Origin: JBGOTP01 sp963717075
Lineage (GTDB): Bacteria; Acidobacteriota; Vicinamibacteria; Vicinamibacterales; CAVVIG01
Assembly: GCA_963717075.1 (NCBI GenBank)
Contig: CAVQVI010000016.1
Location: forward strand, 124,001-188,000
Length of the DNA: 64,000 nt
Direction of reading: 5' to 3'
Shown here: positions 8,849 through 18,024 of the stretch, one piece after another
How the letters are laid out: the number at the start of each line of letters is the position of its first letter
Position numbering within the stretch: the first letter of the stretch is position 1
The notes under the pieces: model-generated
Database searches by the model: none
What the model was told of the DNA's origin: nothing
The model's input: only the letters and a program-made list of their open reading frames with translations
Translations under genes and position numbers: made by a program

Positions 8849-10402
8849 ATGGCCACTCAAACGAATTCATCGGCTATTTCATGCACGACCGCACCTCTGT
8901 CGCATCTCGATGTCGATCTTCTCGTGGTCCCCTGGTTCGAAGGGGAAAGCCTGGGCGCGTTCGCGGCGTTGAATCAGGCCACCGGAACAGAGATGGCCCG
9001 GTCGCTGTCGTCGAAGGAGTTTGCTTCGCGTCCGTATGACCTCTTTGTCACGCCGGTCATGGACGCCGCGTGGAAGGCGAGGCGTGTCGCCCTGTTGGGC
9101 GCCGGCCAGCTGGCCGAATATACGACCGCGGTCGCGCGCAGGCTGGCCACGGCCGCGGCGCTGGCCGGCCGGCAGCGCCGGGTCGAGCGAATAGGGTTCG
9201 TGCTTCGTCCGGGTCTGGCCGAGCCGTCGGGTGATCTCGATATCGCGGGATTTGCACAGGCCGTCGCGGAAGGACTGACGCTCGCCGAGTTCAGCGGAGG
9301 CACGTACAAGACGAGCGAGCCGGCGCTACCGCAGATCGTCGAATATACGCTTGTGCTTCAGGAGCTGCCAGACACGTCCCCCGAGAGCAGCGTTCGTGTC
9401 GACGCGGCAGTAGAGAGGGGACGCCTGCTCGGCGAGTGCAGCAACCTCGCGCGCGAGCTCGCGAACGAACCTGGAAACACGTTGACGCCCCGAGAGTTTG
9501 CTGCCCGCGCAGCACAGATCGCTGGCGGCGGCTCCGGTGTCGAGATCCTCGACGAGAAGCAAATCGAAGCTCTCGGCATGGGCCTGCTGCTTGGCGTCGC
9601 CCGAGGGAGCAGCGAGCCGCCTCGCTTGATGGTCTTTCGTCACGATCCACCCGGCGCACCCAAAGGACCAGTACTCGGGCTGGTCGGGAAGGGCATTACG
9701 TTCGACACTGGCGGGATCTCGATCAAGCCTGCCGAGGCGATGGATCGCATGAAGGACGACATGTCGGGCGGCGCGGCGATTGCGGCCGCGATGCGCGCGA
9801 TCGCGAAGCTGGGTGCGCCGATTCGTGTCGTGGGTGTCGTGCCGGCAGCGGAGAACATGCCGGGCGGGAGGGCGATCAAGCCCGGGGACATTCTTCGCAG
9901 CGCGGAAGGCAAGACCGTGGAGGTGCTCAACACCGATGCCGAGGGGCGTCTCGTTCTTGGCGATGGTCTCTGGTACGCCAGGAAGCTCGGCGCGACCCAC
10001 CTCGTCGATGTCGCCACCCTGACAGGAGCCATTGTCGTCGCGCTCGGGAAGACCACGAGCGGTATTTTCGGCACACCGGAATGGTGGGTGAACCAGGTGC
10101 GCGCGGTTGCGGAGCGCGCCGGCGATCGCATGTGGCAGTTGCCCATCTTCGAGGACTACCGGGAACAGTTGAAGAGTGAGATCGCCGACTTCACCAACAC
10201 GGGTGGTCGTGCCGCAGGCTCGATTACCGCCGCGCTGTTTCTCAAAGAATTCGCCGGTGGCCAGCCGTGGGCGCACATCGACATTGCCGGCACCGCGTGG
10301 GTCGAGGATCCGAAACCTTACCAGCCAAAGGGACCGAGCGGGGTCGCGGTGCGGACGCTGGCGGAACTGGCATTCACATCCAATTCGTGGAGAGCCAGCT
10401 AG
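8849..10402 (+). CDS. pepA: Cytosolic leucyl aminopeptidase (M17)
   Basis: A hexameric metallo-aminopeptidase that removes N-terminal residues. The C-terminal catalytic domain shows GKGITFDTGGISIKPA (metal-binding Asp and catalytic Lys region), MKDDMSGGAA and NTDAEGRLVLGD with the second metal ligands and the conserved Arg. The macro-like N-terminal domain is present. The ATG at 8849 gives 517 residues, normal for the family. The upstream extension to 8798 lacks family similarity. It is divergent from the PKD protein. Confidence 0.95.
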   Translation: MATQTNSSAISCTTAPLSHLDVDLLVVPWFEGESLGAFAALNQATGTEMARSLSSKEFASRPYDLFVTPVMDAAWKARRVALLGAGQLAEYTTAVARRLATAAALAGRQRRVERIGFVLRPGLAEPSGDLDIAGFAQAVAEGLTLAEFSGGTYKTSEPALPQIVEYTLVLQELPDTSPESSVRVDAAVERGRLLGECSNLARELANEPGNTLTPREFAARAAQIAGGGSGVEILDEKQIEALGMGLLLGVARGSSEPPRLMVFRHDPPGAPKGPVLGLVGKGITFDTGGISIKPAEAMDRMKDDMSGGAAIAAAMRAIAKLGAPIRVVGVVPAAENMPGGRAIKPGDILRSAEGKTVEVLNTDAEGRLVLGDGLWYARKLGATHLVDVATLTGAIVVALGKTTSGIFGTPEWWVNQVRAVAERAGDRMWQLPIFEDYREQLKSEIADFTNTGGRAAGSITAALFLKEFAGGQPWAHIDIAGTAWVEDPKPYQPKGPSGVAVRTLAELAFTSNSWRAS

Positions 10403-10404
10403 GG

Positions 10405-10584
10405 TTGGCGCAGGAGCCTGGGATCGTCGTCAAGCTCATCGAGCCGCCATCGGACCCGACAGGACTCGCCGAGGTTCTGCTCGGTGTGGCGCGACTGACT
10501 GGTGTGTGGGTGCTCATCGCCGTTGTGCTCGGCGGTGCGCTGGCCTACGCGCTCTTCTGGTACCGGTCGCGTCACGAGTCGTAG
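10405..10584 (+). CDS. Small single-pass membrane protein
   Basis: A 59-residue frame from TTG at 10405, three bases after the pepA stop. Its second half is one clear TM helix (TGVWVLIAVVLGGALAYALF) ending in YRSRHES, so the positive end is likely cytoplasmic. The tight spacing to pepA argues for translation in the same unit. The function is unknown. The start is uncertain because a longer frame overlaps pepA. Confidence 0.45.
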   Translation: MAQEPGIVVKLIEPPSDPTGLAEVLLGVARLTGVWVLIAVVLGGALAYALFWYRSRHES

Positions 10585-10606
10585 AATCGCCGCGGCTTAG
10601 CTATAG

Positions 10607-12031
10607 CTAGAGTGTCCGCCCGCTGAGAGACGCGTCGATCAGCTCGAGCACGTGAAAAACGCGAATCGGTCGGCCGTTTGCGCGGGCGGCGGCCTGGATT
10701 TGCAAGATGCAGCCAGGGTTCGATGTGACGACCGCGTCGGATTCAGATTCCGCGATGCGCGCGGCTTTCCGCCGGCCCAACTCGCCAGCCATCGCCGGCT
10801 GAACGAGGTTGAAGATTCCGGCGCTCCCACAGCAGATGTCGTTCTCAGCGAGCGGGACGAGCGTGAGCCCGGGAATGGTTGAGAGCAGCGCACGGGGCTC
10901 GTTCCGCACGCCCTGCGCATGCGCGAGGTGACACGCGTCGTGGTAGGCGATGCGCATGTCAATCGAGTGTCGCGCCGATCGTGGGGCGCCAAGCCCGGCA
11001 AGCGTTTCGGTGGCGTCTCGCACTTTGGCGGCAAATGCTCGCGCCCGTTCGGCCCACGCCGGATCGTGTTCGAGCAGCGCTCCGTACGACTTCATGGTCG
11101 ATCCGCAGCCAGCGGCATTGACAACGATCTGCGAGACATCCTTGGTCTCGAAGATCTGGATGAGTGCCCGGGCAAACGCCCGGGCGTCTTCATCGCGCCC
11201 GGCGTGCAGCGCAAGCGCCCCGCAGCAACCCTGGCTCCGAGGGGCAATGACCTCGCAACCCTCCGCCGCAAGTATTCGCGTGGTTGCTTCATTCACGTGT
11301 CCAAAGAAGACCTGCTGCACGCAACCAGTGAGAAGGCCAACGCGCAGCCGGGAGACGCCGGCCGGCGCTGTTCGCTCCGGAAGCGTGCGCCACATCGCGG
11401 ACACGTTCACGTGCGGCGCAAGTGCGATCAGATTGTGAACCTTTTCTGGAAGCCACGACATCAGGCGTGGCGCACGGCGTGCCCACCGCACGAGCCCCAT
11501 CGGCAGCGACACCACGCGAAGCCGTGTTGAGTGGGGCAACACATGGAAGAGCACGCTGCGGAAGAGGCGGTCGGCAAGCGAGCGGCGATGGTGATGCTCG
11601 ATCGCTGCGCGAGTCTCCTCGATGAGTGGGGCATAGCGTACACCTGACGGGCACGCCGTCTCGCACGCCATGCACCCGAGGCAGCTGTCGAAGTGTTGAA
11701 CGAAGGCATCCGTGACCGACGTGCGATCGTCAACGCCGGCCTTCATGAGGTAGATGCGTCCGCGTGGCGAGTCCATCTCCTGATTCAGCAGGAGGTAGCT
11801 GGGGCATGCAGGCAAGCAGAACCCGCAATGCACGCACTGATCGATAAGCGGCTCGAGCGTCGCGAGTCCGGTGAAAGCAGAGCGCCCGGGGTGGCCGCCT
11901 GCGCCAGGACTGCGGCGGTCGGCCGATGCGTCCGGCGGAGACGGACGCCCGGTCCCACGAGGCGAGACCCCGTGAGTCGCGGGCCCGGAAGCCGAGAACG
12001 CCGGAGCCTCGGGGGCAGCTGGCGATGTCAC
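10607..12031 (-). CDS. glcF: Glycolate oxidase iron-sulfur subunit
   Basis: Third gene of a minus-strand operon. It has two N-terminal 4Fe-4S motifs, CVHCGFCLPACP and CLGCMACETACP. Two CCG (heterodisulfide-reductase-like) repeats follow, seen as GCCGALALHAGR and ICCGSAGIFN, with GCILQIQ near the end. It passes electrons from the GlcD/GlcE flavoproteins to the quinone pool at the inner membrane. The GTG at 12031 overlaps the glcE stop (GTGA) and gives 474 residues. The longest frame, to 12109, reads into glcE and adds no motif. About 50 Pro/Ala/Ser-rich residues precede the first cluster, longer than usual. Confidence 0.92.
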   Translation of the reverse strand: MTSPAAPEAPAFSASGPATHGVSPRGTGRPSPPDASADRRSPGAGGHPGRSAFTGLATLEPLIDQCVHCGFCLPACPSYLLLNQEMDSPRGRIYLMKAGVDDRTSVTDAFVQHFDSCLGCMACETACPSGVRYAPLIEETRAAIEHHHRRSLADRLFRSVLFHVLPHSTRLRVVSLPMGLVRWARRAPRLMSWLPEKVHNLIALAPHVNVSAMWRTLPERTAPAGVSRLRVGLLTGCVQQVFFGHVNEATTRILAAEGCEVIAPRSQGCCGALALHAGRDEDARAFARALIQIFETKDVSQIVVNAAGCGSTMKSYGALLEHDPAWAERARAFAAKVRDATETLAGLGAPRSARHSIDMRIAYHDACHLAHAQGVRNEPRALLSTIPGLTLVPLAENDICCGSAGIFNLVQPAMAGELGRRKAARIAESESDAVVTSNPGCILQIQAAARANGRPIRVFHVLELIDASLSGRTL

Positions 12032-13236
12032 AACCCGCCGGGACCTGCGCCCGGATTCAGCGTCCCTTTCGGATCGAACTGCGCCTTCACCGCCCGCATC
12101 AATGACCATCCATCACCAATGTTGCCCCAGCGGTCTACATTGTCCAGAGGCGCGGCAGCGTCGCTCTTCACGACGACGACGCTCCCCCCTCGGTCAACAG
12201 CCGCGCGGCGAAGTTGAACCAGGACGTCTCGGTGGCGATCGGCATTCCCAGTGAGATGGAAGTAAAGCACGCCCAGTGCCGCGCGTCCGCCGGCGCTGAA
12301 CCGCACGCCGCGGGCGCTCGCCGCCGCGCTGAGAGCATCGAGGGTTGTGGAAACTTCCGTGGGGAGAACAGCCGCCTTCAGCAGGGTGCCCGACTCCTGC
12401 CAGATACGCCGTTCGTAGAGACCCCACAGGTCCGCCTCCTCATCTCCGGCGACAATCGTACCCGTCGCACCATGCTGCGCGCAGAGATCGCACGCCGCGG
12501 CGGCCTGTCGGTCGGCCGCGGACGGCGTGGTCTCGAACCGCACCATCAGCCGATTCGGCGGCGACTCGAGTTCAAGCGCCGACGGTGTCCACGGGCGGGT
12601 GGCAATCGCGTGCACCAGCTCGATCAGTGGACTCCGATGGGGACCGGTGACCACCAGCGTTCGGGATGCGGGAGCGAGTGGCGATAGTTTGAACGTCGCG
12701 CTCGTGATGATCGCGAGGCTCCCAAACGATCCGCACATGACCCGGGCCAAATCGTACCCGGCCACATTCTTGACGACGCGGCCGCCGGCCTTGACGCGTC
12801 GTCCATCAGCCAGCACCACCTCGATGCCGATGATGAGATCGCGTGGGGCGCCATAGCGATGACGCCGAGGTCCACTGTCGTTCGAAGCGACGATCGCGCC
12901 GATCGTCCGGCCACCGCTGGCTGGCGGGTCGAGCGGCAACCATTGACCACCGTGTGCCAGCACAGCGTTGACGTCCGCCAGCGTCGCCCCCGCTGGGACC
13001 GTTGCGACCAGGTCGCCCGCGCAGTGATCGATCGGCGCGGTGAGGTGCTCGAGCGAGAGTACCACGTCGGCGGATGCGTCCAGTGCTGGTCGTCCCACGC
13101 AGATCGTCAACCCGTCGCGATTGGCCGACCGGAGTGTGGTCGCGAGTTCGGCCACATCGGAGGGACGCCGCTCGACAGAAGCCGGGCCCACTCGAGAGAG
13201 GACCGGCGGCGTGGGCGGGGAATCGTGATCACTCAT
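12028..13236 (-). CDS. glcE: Glycolate oxidase FAD-binding subunit
   Basis: An FAD-binding (PCMH-type) protein of 402 residues. The nucleotide-binding region shows VATVPAGATLADVN, LPLDPPASGGRTIGAIVASNDSGPRRHRYG and VVKNVAGYDLARVMCGSFGSLAIIT, typical of GlcE. The C-terminus has the FDPKGTLNPG motif. It sits between glcD (1-base overlap) and glcF (4-base overlap), so the three are likely co-translated into one GlcDEF complex. Confidence 0.93.
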   Translation of the reverse strand: MSDHDSPPTPPVLSRVGPASVERRPSDVAELATTLRSANRDGLTICVGRPALDASADVVLSLEHLTAPIDHCAGDLVATVPAGATLADVNAVLAHGGQWLPLDPPASGGRTIGAIVASNDSGPRRHRYGAPRDLIIGIEVVLADGRRVKAGGRVVKNVAGYDLARVMCGSFGSLAIITSATFKLSPLAPASRTLVVTGPHRSPLIELVHAIATRPWTPSALELESPPNRLMVRFETTPSAADRQAAAACDLCAQHGATGTIVAGDEEADLWGLYERRIWQESGTLLKAAVLPTEVSTTLDALSAAASARGVRFSAGGRAALGVLYFHLTGNADRHRDVLVQLRRAAVDRGGSVVVVKSDAAAPLDNVDRWGNIGDGWSLMRAVKAQFDPKGTLNPGAGPGGL

Positions 13237-14684
13237 CAGAAACGTTCCGCGAGTCCGCTACGTTCGAGGGGGTGCTGGCGGTACGGCCCGGGCACCTCGC
13301 CGCAGAGGCGCGGTGTCGGGAAGACCTTGCCGGGATTGCAGATCCCGCGGGGATCGAACGCGCAACGGAGGAGTTGCATGGCGTCGAGATCGTCGGACGT
13401 GAACATCTTCGCCATGGAGGCCTTCTTGTCGGCGCCGACGCCGTGCTCGCCCGTGATCGATCCGCCGGCGTCGATGCAGTAGCCGAGGATCTCCGATGCG
13501 ACGGCCTCCGCATGCTCCGCCTGGCCAGGAATCGATTCGTCGTAGCAGATGAGCGGATGAAGATTGCCATCGCCGGCATGAAAGACGTTGCCGATCCGCA
13601 GTTGTGATCGTGCCTCGAGCTCACGAATGCGCCGAAGCACCTCGGGCAGTCTTGTGCGCGGCACGACGCCGTCCTGAACATAGTAGTTGGGGGAGACGCG
13701 ACCCATGGCCGCAAACGCGGCCTTCCGGCCCTTCCAAATCCGCGCGCGTTCCTCATCGTCGCGCGCAGTCTCGATCGGGCGGGCACCGGCGCGCCGGCAG
13801 ATGGCGTCCACGACGGCGAAGAGTTCCTCGACCTCGCAGCGCGGGCCATCCAGCTCGACGATGAGTACCGCATTGGTGTCCGGAAATCGCGGATGGACGG
13901 CGGCCTCGGCAGCCTGGATGGTGAGCCGATCCATCATTTCCACTGCCGCCGGCACGATGCCCGATCCGATGATGGCAGAAACGGCTTCGCCCGCGGCATC
14001 GATGGATTCAAAGCCAGCGAGCAGCGTCACCACGGCTTCGGGCCGCCGCAGGATGCGCACAGTGGCCTTGGTGACGATGGCCAGTGTCCCTTCCGAACCG
14101 ACGATGGCGGCGAGCAGGTCGAGCCCGGGCGCGTCGAGCGCGCGCCCCCCGAGGTGCACGAGATCGCCGTTCGGCAGGACGACCTCGACGTCCAGCACGT
14201 GGTGGATGGTGAAGCCATATTTCAGGCAGTGCGCACCGCCGGAGTTCTCGGCGATGTTCCCTCCAATCGAACAAACGATCTGGCTCGAAGGGTCTGGTGC
14301 GTAGTAACAGCCGAACGGCGCCACCTTCCGCGTGATCTCGGCGTTGGTCACACCCGGCTCCACCGTGACGCGGAGGTTTGGAATGTCGACGTCGAGCACG
14401 CGATTCAGCTTCGATAGTCCAATCAGCACACCCTCCGGGACCGGCAGAGCCCCCCCCGAGAGGCCCGTGCCATGGCCGCGCGCGACGAAGGGGACGCCCT
14501 CGCGATGGCACAGACGGACGACTGCCTGCACTTCAGCCGTATTGGCCGGCAGCACGACCCGTCCCGGCGCCGCGCGCAGATGAACCAGCGCATCGGACTC
14601 GTAGGTGAGCAAATCGGTTGGATCGCTCAAGAGCGATTCGGGAGCGACCACTCGCGCGAGTTCGTCGAGGAAGGCTTGGTTCAT
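13236..14684 (-). CDS. glcD: Glycolate oxidase subunit GlcD
   Basis: The catalytic FAD subunit of 482 residues and first gene of the operon. The FAD_binding_4 domain has VPFVARGHGTGLSGGALP, PDPSSQIVCSIGGNIAENSGG and IVGSEGTLAIVTKATV. The FAD-oxidase C-terminal domain has NVFHAGDGNLHP (metal-binding His) and GEHGVGADK, and ends with CAFDPRGICNPGKVFP. It oxidises glycolate (or D-lactate in close relatives) to glyoxylate. The promoter should lie in 14685-14761, facing away from the sugar dehydrogenase gene. Confidence 0.95.
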   Translation of the reverse strand: MNQAFLDELARVVAPESLLSDPTDLLTYESDALVHLRAAPGRVVLPANTAEVQAVVRLCHREGVPFVARGHGTGLSGGALPVPEGVLIGLSKLNRVLDVDIPNLRVTVEPGVTNAEITRKVAPFGCYYAPDPSSQIVCSIGGNIAENSGGAHCLKYGFTIHHVLDVEVVLPNGDLVHLGGRALDAPGLDLLAAIVGSEGTLAIVTKATVRILRRPEAVVTLLAGFESIDAAGEAVSAIIGSGIVPAAVEMMDRLTIQAAEAAVHPRFPDTNAVLIVELDGPRCEVEELFAVVDAICRRAGARPIETARDDEERARIWKGRKAAFAAMGRVSPNYYVQDGVVPRTRLPEVLRRIRELEARSQLRIGNVFHAGDGNLHPLICYDESIPGQAEHAEAVASEILGYCIDAGGSITGEHGVGADKKASMAKMFTSDDLDAMQLLRCAFDPRGICNPGKVFPTPRLCGEVPGPYRQHPLERSGLAERF

Positions 14685-14761
14685 CCTTCTGCTGTGTGCT
14701 CCCTCAGTCAGGCGCGGGAACCGTCATTCAGCGCCGTATCGCCCTACAGTATCATCCTGTC

Positions 14762-16150
14762 ATGCGCTGGATGCCGAGTCTGACGCTGGTCTGTGCTCTC
14801 GCGGCCGGATGCGGCGGGTCTTCCAGTCCACCGGCAGATGCGCCGATTGAGCGCATTCTTGGTGGCGAACGCCTCGGGTGGGATCAGCAGGCGTCGACCG
14901 CCGAGGAAGCATCCGCGCTGCGGTTTGTCATCTACGTCGATGGCGTGCCGTCCGAGATCGCGGGCGCGACGTGCGGCACGACGCCCGGGCCACGCGGATT
15001 CGCCTGCAGTGGGCCGCTGCCGACCATGGTGCCCGGACGTCACAGCCTCCAGGTCGTCGCCAAGTCTTCTGACGGCCTCCTTGAAAGCGCGCCGTCAGCG
15101 CCTCTGTCGGTGGTTCTCAGTGTGCCCACTTCGTCCGTGGCACCAAGCGAACCCCGTCGGTTCCCCCGCGGCTTGACGACGGTCGATCGAGTACGTCTTC
15201 GGATCGAGACGGTGGTGGACGGTTTGGCTGATCCGACCGACGTTGCCTCTCTTCCGGATGGCCGCACACTCGTGGCCGAACGTGCAGGGGCAATCCGAGT
15301 TGTGCAGGGAGACCGGCTGCAGTCATCCGAAGCTGTATCGATCCTCAACGGTGCGGATGAACGAGGGCAAGTGGAGTTGCTCGCGCTGGCGCCCGACCCG
15401 TCATTCAATCGTAACGGGTTCGTGTATGTCGCCTATACATCGGCCGCAGGCTTTCGCCTGGCGAGATTCCGTCAAGTTGGCGATGCATTCCTCGATCGGA
15501 TAATTCTGCTGGACGGCCTCCCTTCGTTGCGTCCCGATCCGGCCGCCGTGCTGCGTTTCGGTCCGGACGACAAACTGTATCTTGGCCTTGACGATGGGGG
15601 AGAGGTTCGGCGCGCTGGAGACCTTGGATCGTTCAGCGGGAAGGTGCTTCGGTTCAATGCGGATGCGACAACGCCCACAGACCAAGCCGGCGGAACGCCG
15701 GTGTACGTGCCCGACGTGAACGTGCCTCGGGGTCTGGACTGGCACTCGATTGAGGGCCCGCTCTGGATCGCGCAAACGAGCGGGGAGGCGGCCCGGCCAG
15801 GCGAACTGAGGGGCGTTCTGCGCGACGCCCCGGTGCGCGAGGGGGAACGCCGGGGACGGGTGGCCATTCGGTACCAGCTCCCGGAGCGTGTCCAGGTCGC
15901 GCAGATTGCGTTCTATCGAGGAAGCCTCATCCCAGCGTTTCGGGGCGACCTGCTCGTTGCTGCTGGCGAAGGAGGGCTCCTGCGCGTGCGGTTCGACGCG
16001 TCGGATTCGTTGAAGGTCGTTTCGACTGAGCGGCTGTTCGATGGGAGTACAGCGAATGTTCGCGCGGTCTCGAGTGGACGGGACGGCGCGATCTACCTCA
16101 CGACTGCCACGGCCTTGATGAGAGTGGTGCCCGATGCGATGGCACCGTGA
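14762..16150 (+). CDS. Lipoprotein PQQ-dependent sugar dehydrogenase (GSDH-like propeller)
   Basis: The ATG at 14762 begins a lipoprotein signal (MRWMPSLTLVCALAAGCGG, lipobox AAGC), so it is anchored outside the inner membrane. The mature part has an extra 120-residue beta domain, then a six-blade soluble-GDH-like propeller: ETVVDGLADPTDVASLPDG, LLALAPDPSFNRNGFVYVAYT, LRFGPDDKLYLGLDDGG, GKVLRFNADA and VPRGLDWHS. In this family the Asp/His residues bind PQQ and calcium, but I cannot confirm every ligand. An upstream in-frame extension to 14618 lies inside glcD and is not real. Sugar preference is unknown. Confidence 0.8.
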   Translation: MRWMPSLTLVCALAAGCGGSSSPPADAPIERILGGERLGWDQQASTAEEASALRFVIYVDGVPSEIAGATCGTTPGPRGFACSGPLPTMVPGRHSLQVVAKSSDGLLESAPSAPLSVVLSVPTSSVAPSEPRRFPRGLTTVDRVRLRIETVVDGLADPTDVASLPDGRTLVAERAGAIRVVQGDRLQSSEAVSILNGADERGQVELLALAPDPSFNRNGFVYVAYTSAAGFRLARFRQVGDAFLDRIILLDGLPSLRPDPAAVLRFGPDDKLYLGLDDGGEVRRAGDLGSFSGKVLRFNADATTPTDQAGGTPVYVPDVNVPRGLDWHSIEGPLWIAQTSGEAARPGELRGVLRDAPVREGERRGRVAIRYQLPERVQVAQIAFYRGSLIPAFRGDLLVAAGEGGLLRVRFDASDSLKVVSTERLFDGSTANVRAVSSGRDGAIYLTTATALMRVVPDAMAP

Positions 16151-16220
16151 CCCCTGGACGAGGCTCCCAGGCACGTGCGCGCCGGGGATCGGCGTGGGGA
16201 CGCTGTTAGGATGTGCTGTG

Positions 16221-17114
16221 ATGATCCGCGTGGCCAATCGGTTGACATTCGCCCTCGCGCTCGCGTTGACTGCGGGCGAGGCAGCGCCGGCACGCGCCGC
16301 GGCCGATCCCGTACTCGAAGCGACGCTCGATCGCATCGGCGGCAAGGTTCTGGAGTACTACGAGCGGGCTCAAAGCATCGTTGCCACCGAGACCGTCCGG
16401 ATGCAGCCCCTCGGCCCGGGGCTGTCGTTGGACGGCCCGGCGCGGCGTCTCGTCTATGAGCTTCGCATGGAGTGGAGCGCGCCGGATGCGTCGGGGACAG
16501 TGAGAGACCCGAATGTGGTTCGCAGGCTGCTGACCGTCAACGGCAAGGAGCCTCGTTCGTCCGAAAAGCCCGAGTGCGAGGATCCGCGGGCCGTGTCTCC
16601 CGATCCGTTGTTCATGCTGCTGCCGGAACATCGCCGCGAATTCGGTTTCTCGCTCGGCCGGCCTCAGAGAGCGAACGATCGGCTGCTGACCACGGTCGAT
16701 TACATTTCGCTCCCGGTTGGATCGACCCAACCGACCTGGACGAAGGACTGCGTGAGTATTCCTCTCGAAGGGCGGACGAGGGGCCGCATCTGGATTGACG
16801 CGGAAACCGACGTGGTGATGAAGCTCGAGGAGCATCTCGTCGGCATGGTGGAGGTCCGGGTGCCGTTCGAGCAGGCGCGGAGTATCAGCCCGGCGTGGAT
16901 GACCCTCGAGCGCGCCGATTACGAGGTTCGTTACGCGCCGGTGCATTTCAGCGATCCGGACGAGACGCTCAACTTACCCGCATCAATCGAATTGGTGAAG
17001 ATCTTCCGTGGGGCCGGTTATTCGAGAATGCGCGTGACGCAGACCTATTCGGGCTATCGACGGTTTCTGACCAATTCCCGTCTCATCACCCCGGCGTTGC
17101 CCGAGAAGCCGTGA
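16221..17114 (+). CDS. Secreted protein of unknown function
   Basis: A 297-residue product with a signal peptide (VANRLTFALALALTAGEAAPARAAA). The mature part starts with a helix (EATLDRIGGKVLEYYERAQS) and continues as beta-rich sequence with RIWIDAETDVVMKLEEHLVG and a RMRVTQTYSGYRRF ending. This is the general look of bacterial secreted proteins that average outer-membrane lipoprotein-like folds. It follows the sugar dehydrogenase by 70 bases and precedes the NapH-like gene by 43. I do not recognise a named family. Confidence 0.65.
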   Translation: MIRVANRLTFALALALTAGEAAPARAAADPVLEATLDRIGGKVLEYYERAQSIVATETVRMQPLGPGLSLDGPARRLVYELRMEWSAPDASGTVRDPNVVRRLLTVNGKEPRSSEKPECEDPRAVSPDPLFMLLPEHRREFGFSLGRPQRANDRLLTTVDYISLPVGSTQPTWTKDCVSIPLEGRTRGRIWIDAETDVVMKLEEHLVGMVEVRVPFEQARSISPAWMTLERADYEVRYAPVHFSDPDETLNLPASIELVKIFRGAGYSRMRVTQTYSGYRRFLTNSRLITPALPEKP

Positions 17115-17157
17115 ATGCCATGAAGAAGCTCGAAGCCTGTCCTCGGGACACGAGGTG

Positions 17158-18015
17158 ATGGAAGAAACCTGGGCGGAACTTCTCGGACCACAGTGGCTCG
17201 ATCTCGCGCTCCTCGCCGCGTTCTTCACGCTGGCGCTCGTCAGTTTCTTTCGCAAGAGTGTCGGGCTCAAGTACGTGACGATGGCGGCGGCGTTGGGGTA
17301 CCTCGGGTTCATGAAGAGCGACCTGGTCTCTATCGTGAACATCTTCTCACTGCTGACATGGCACCTGCCTCTGTTCAGGTACAACCTGGCTTGGTACCTG
17401 TTCATCGGGTTCACGCTTGTCTCAACCGTCCTCTGGGGGCGGGTGTACTGCGGCCGCATATGCGCGTTCGGCGCCCTGACGCAGCTCATGGACCGCGTCG
17501 TACCGGCGAAGCTGCGTGTGGACGTGCCGCTCCAGGTCGAGAAGCGGGTCAACAACGCCAAGTACCTCGTGCTTGTCGCGGTGCTGGCCTACTTTGTGCT
17601 GACGAACGACATCCACGTCTACCGGTATGTCGAACCGTTCTGGATGTTCGGCGTGTACGACTGGGCCGACAATCCTGCCTTGTGGGTTGCATTGGGCTTC
17701 CTGCTGGTCGCCACGGTGTTCGTCAGAAACCTCTACTGCCGCTTTCTCTGCCCGGTGGGCGCATTCCTCGGGGTGATTTCAAGGATATCGACCCTGTTTC
17801 CCATCAAGCGTTGGAAGGAATGCAGCACCTGCAAGCTGTGTGAGAAGGTCTGCGAGTGGGGAGCGATCCGCGGCCCGGAGATCGTGAAGTCGGAGTGCGT
17901 CCGGTGCGACGACTGCGAGCGGCTCTACGCAGACGAGCAGAAGTGCCCGCACTGGATCATCATCCTGAAGAAGAAGCCGCCACGTCAGCCTGTCCCCACG
18001 TCAGTCCGGATGTGA
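17158..18015 (+). CDS. NapH/NosR-C-like polyferredoxin membrane protein
   Basis: About 285 residues with six predicted TM segments. Two conserved Cys pairs sit at helix ends (CGRICAFGALTQ and CRFLCPVGAFLG), followed by C-terminal ferredoxin-type motifs CSTCKLCEKVCEWG and CVRCDDC, with a final KCPHW. This is the 4Fe-4S core that NapH, NosR and RnfC/Rsx-linked proteins use to move electrons across the inner membrane. The large periplasmic FMN-binding domain of NosR is missing. ApbE, the enzyme that attaches FMN, is coded just downstream on the other strand. The ATG at 17158 is preferred; a GTG at 17155 is adjacent. Confidence 0.85.
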   Translation: MEETWAELLGPQWLDLALLAAFFTLALVSFFRKSVGLKYVTMAAALGYLGFMKSDLVSIVNIFSLLTWHLPLFRYNLAWYLFIGFTLVSTVLWGRVYCGRICAFGALTQLMDRVVPAKLRVDVPLQVEKRVNNAKYLVLVAVLAYFVLTNDIHVYRYVEPFWMFGVYDWADNPALWVALGFLLVATVFVRNLYCRFLCPVGAFLGVISRISTLFPIKRWKECSTCKLCEKVCEWGAIRGPEIVKSECVRCDDCERLYADEQKCPHWIIILKKKPPRQPVPTSVRM

Positions 18016-18024
18016 GCGAGGGTG

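Noticed and set aside
10598..10609. 12-base palindrome TAGCTATAGCTA between pepA and glcF
   Set aside because: It overlaps the glcF stop codon and has an AT-rich, weak stem. Too little to call a terminator or operator.
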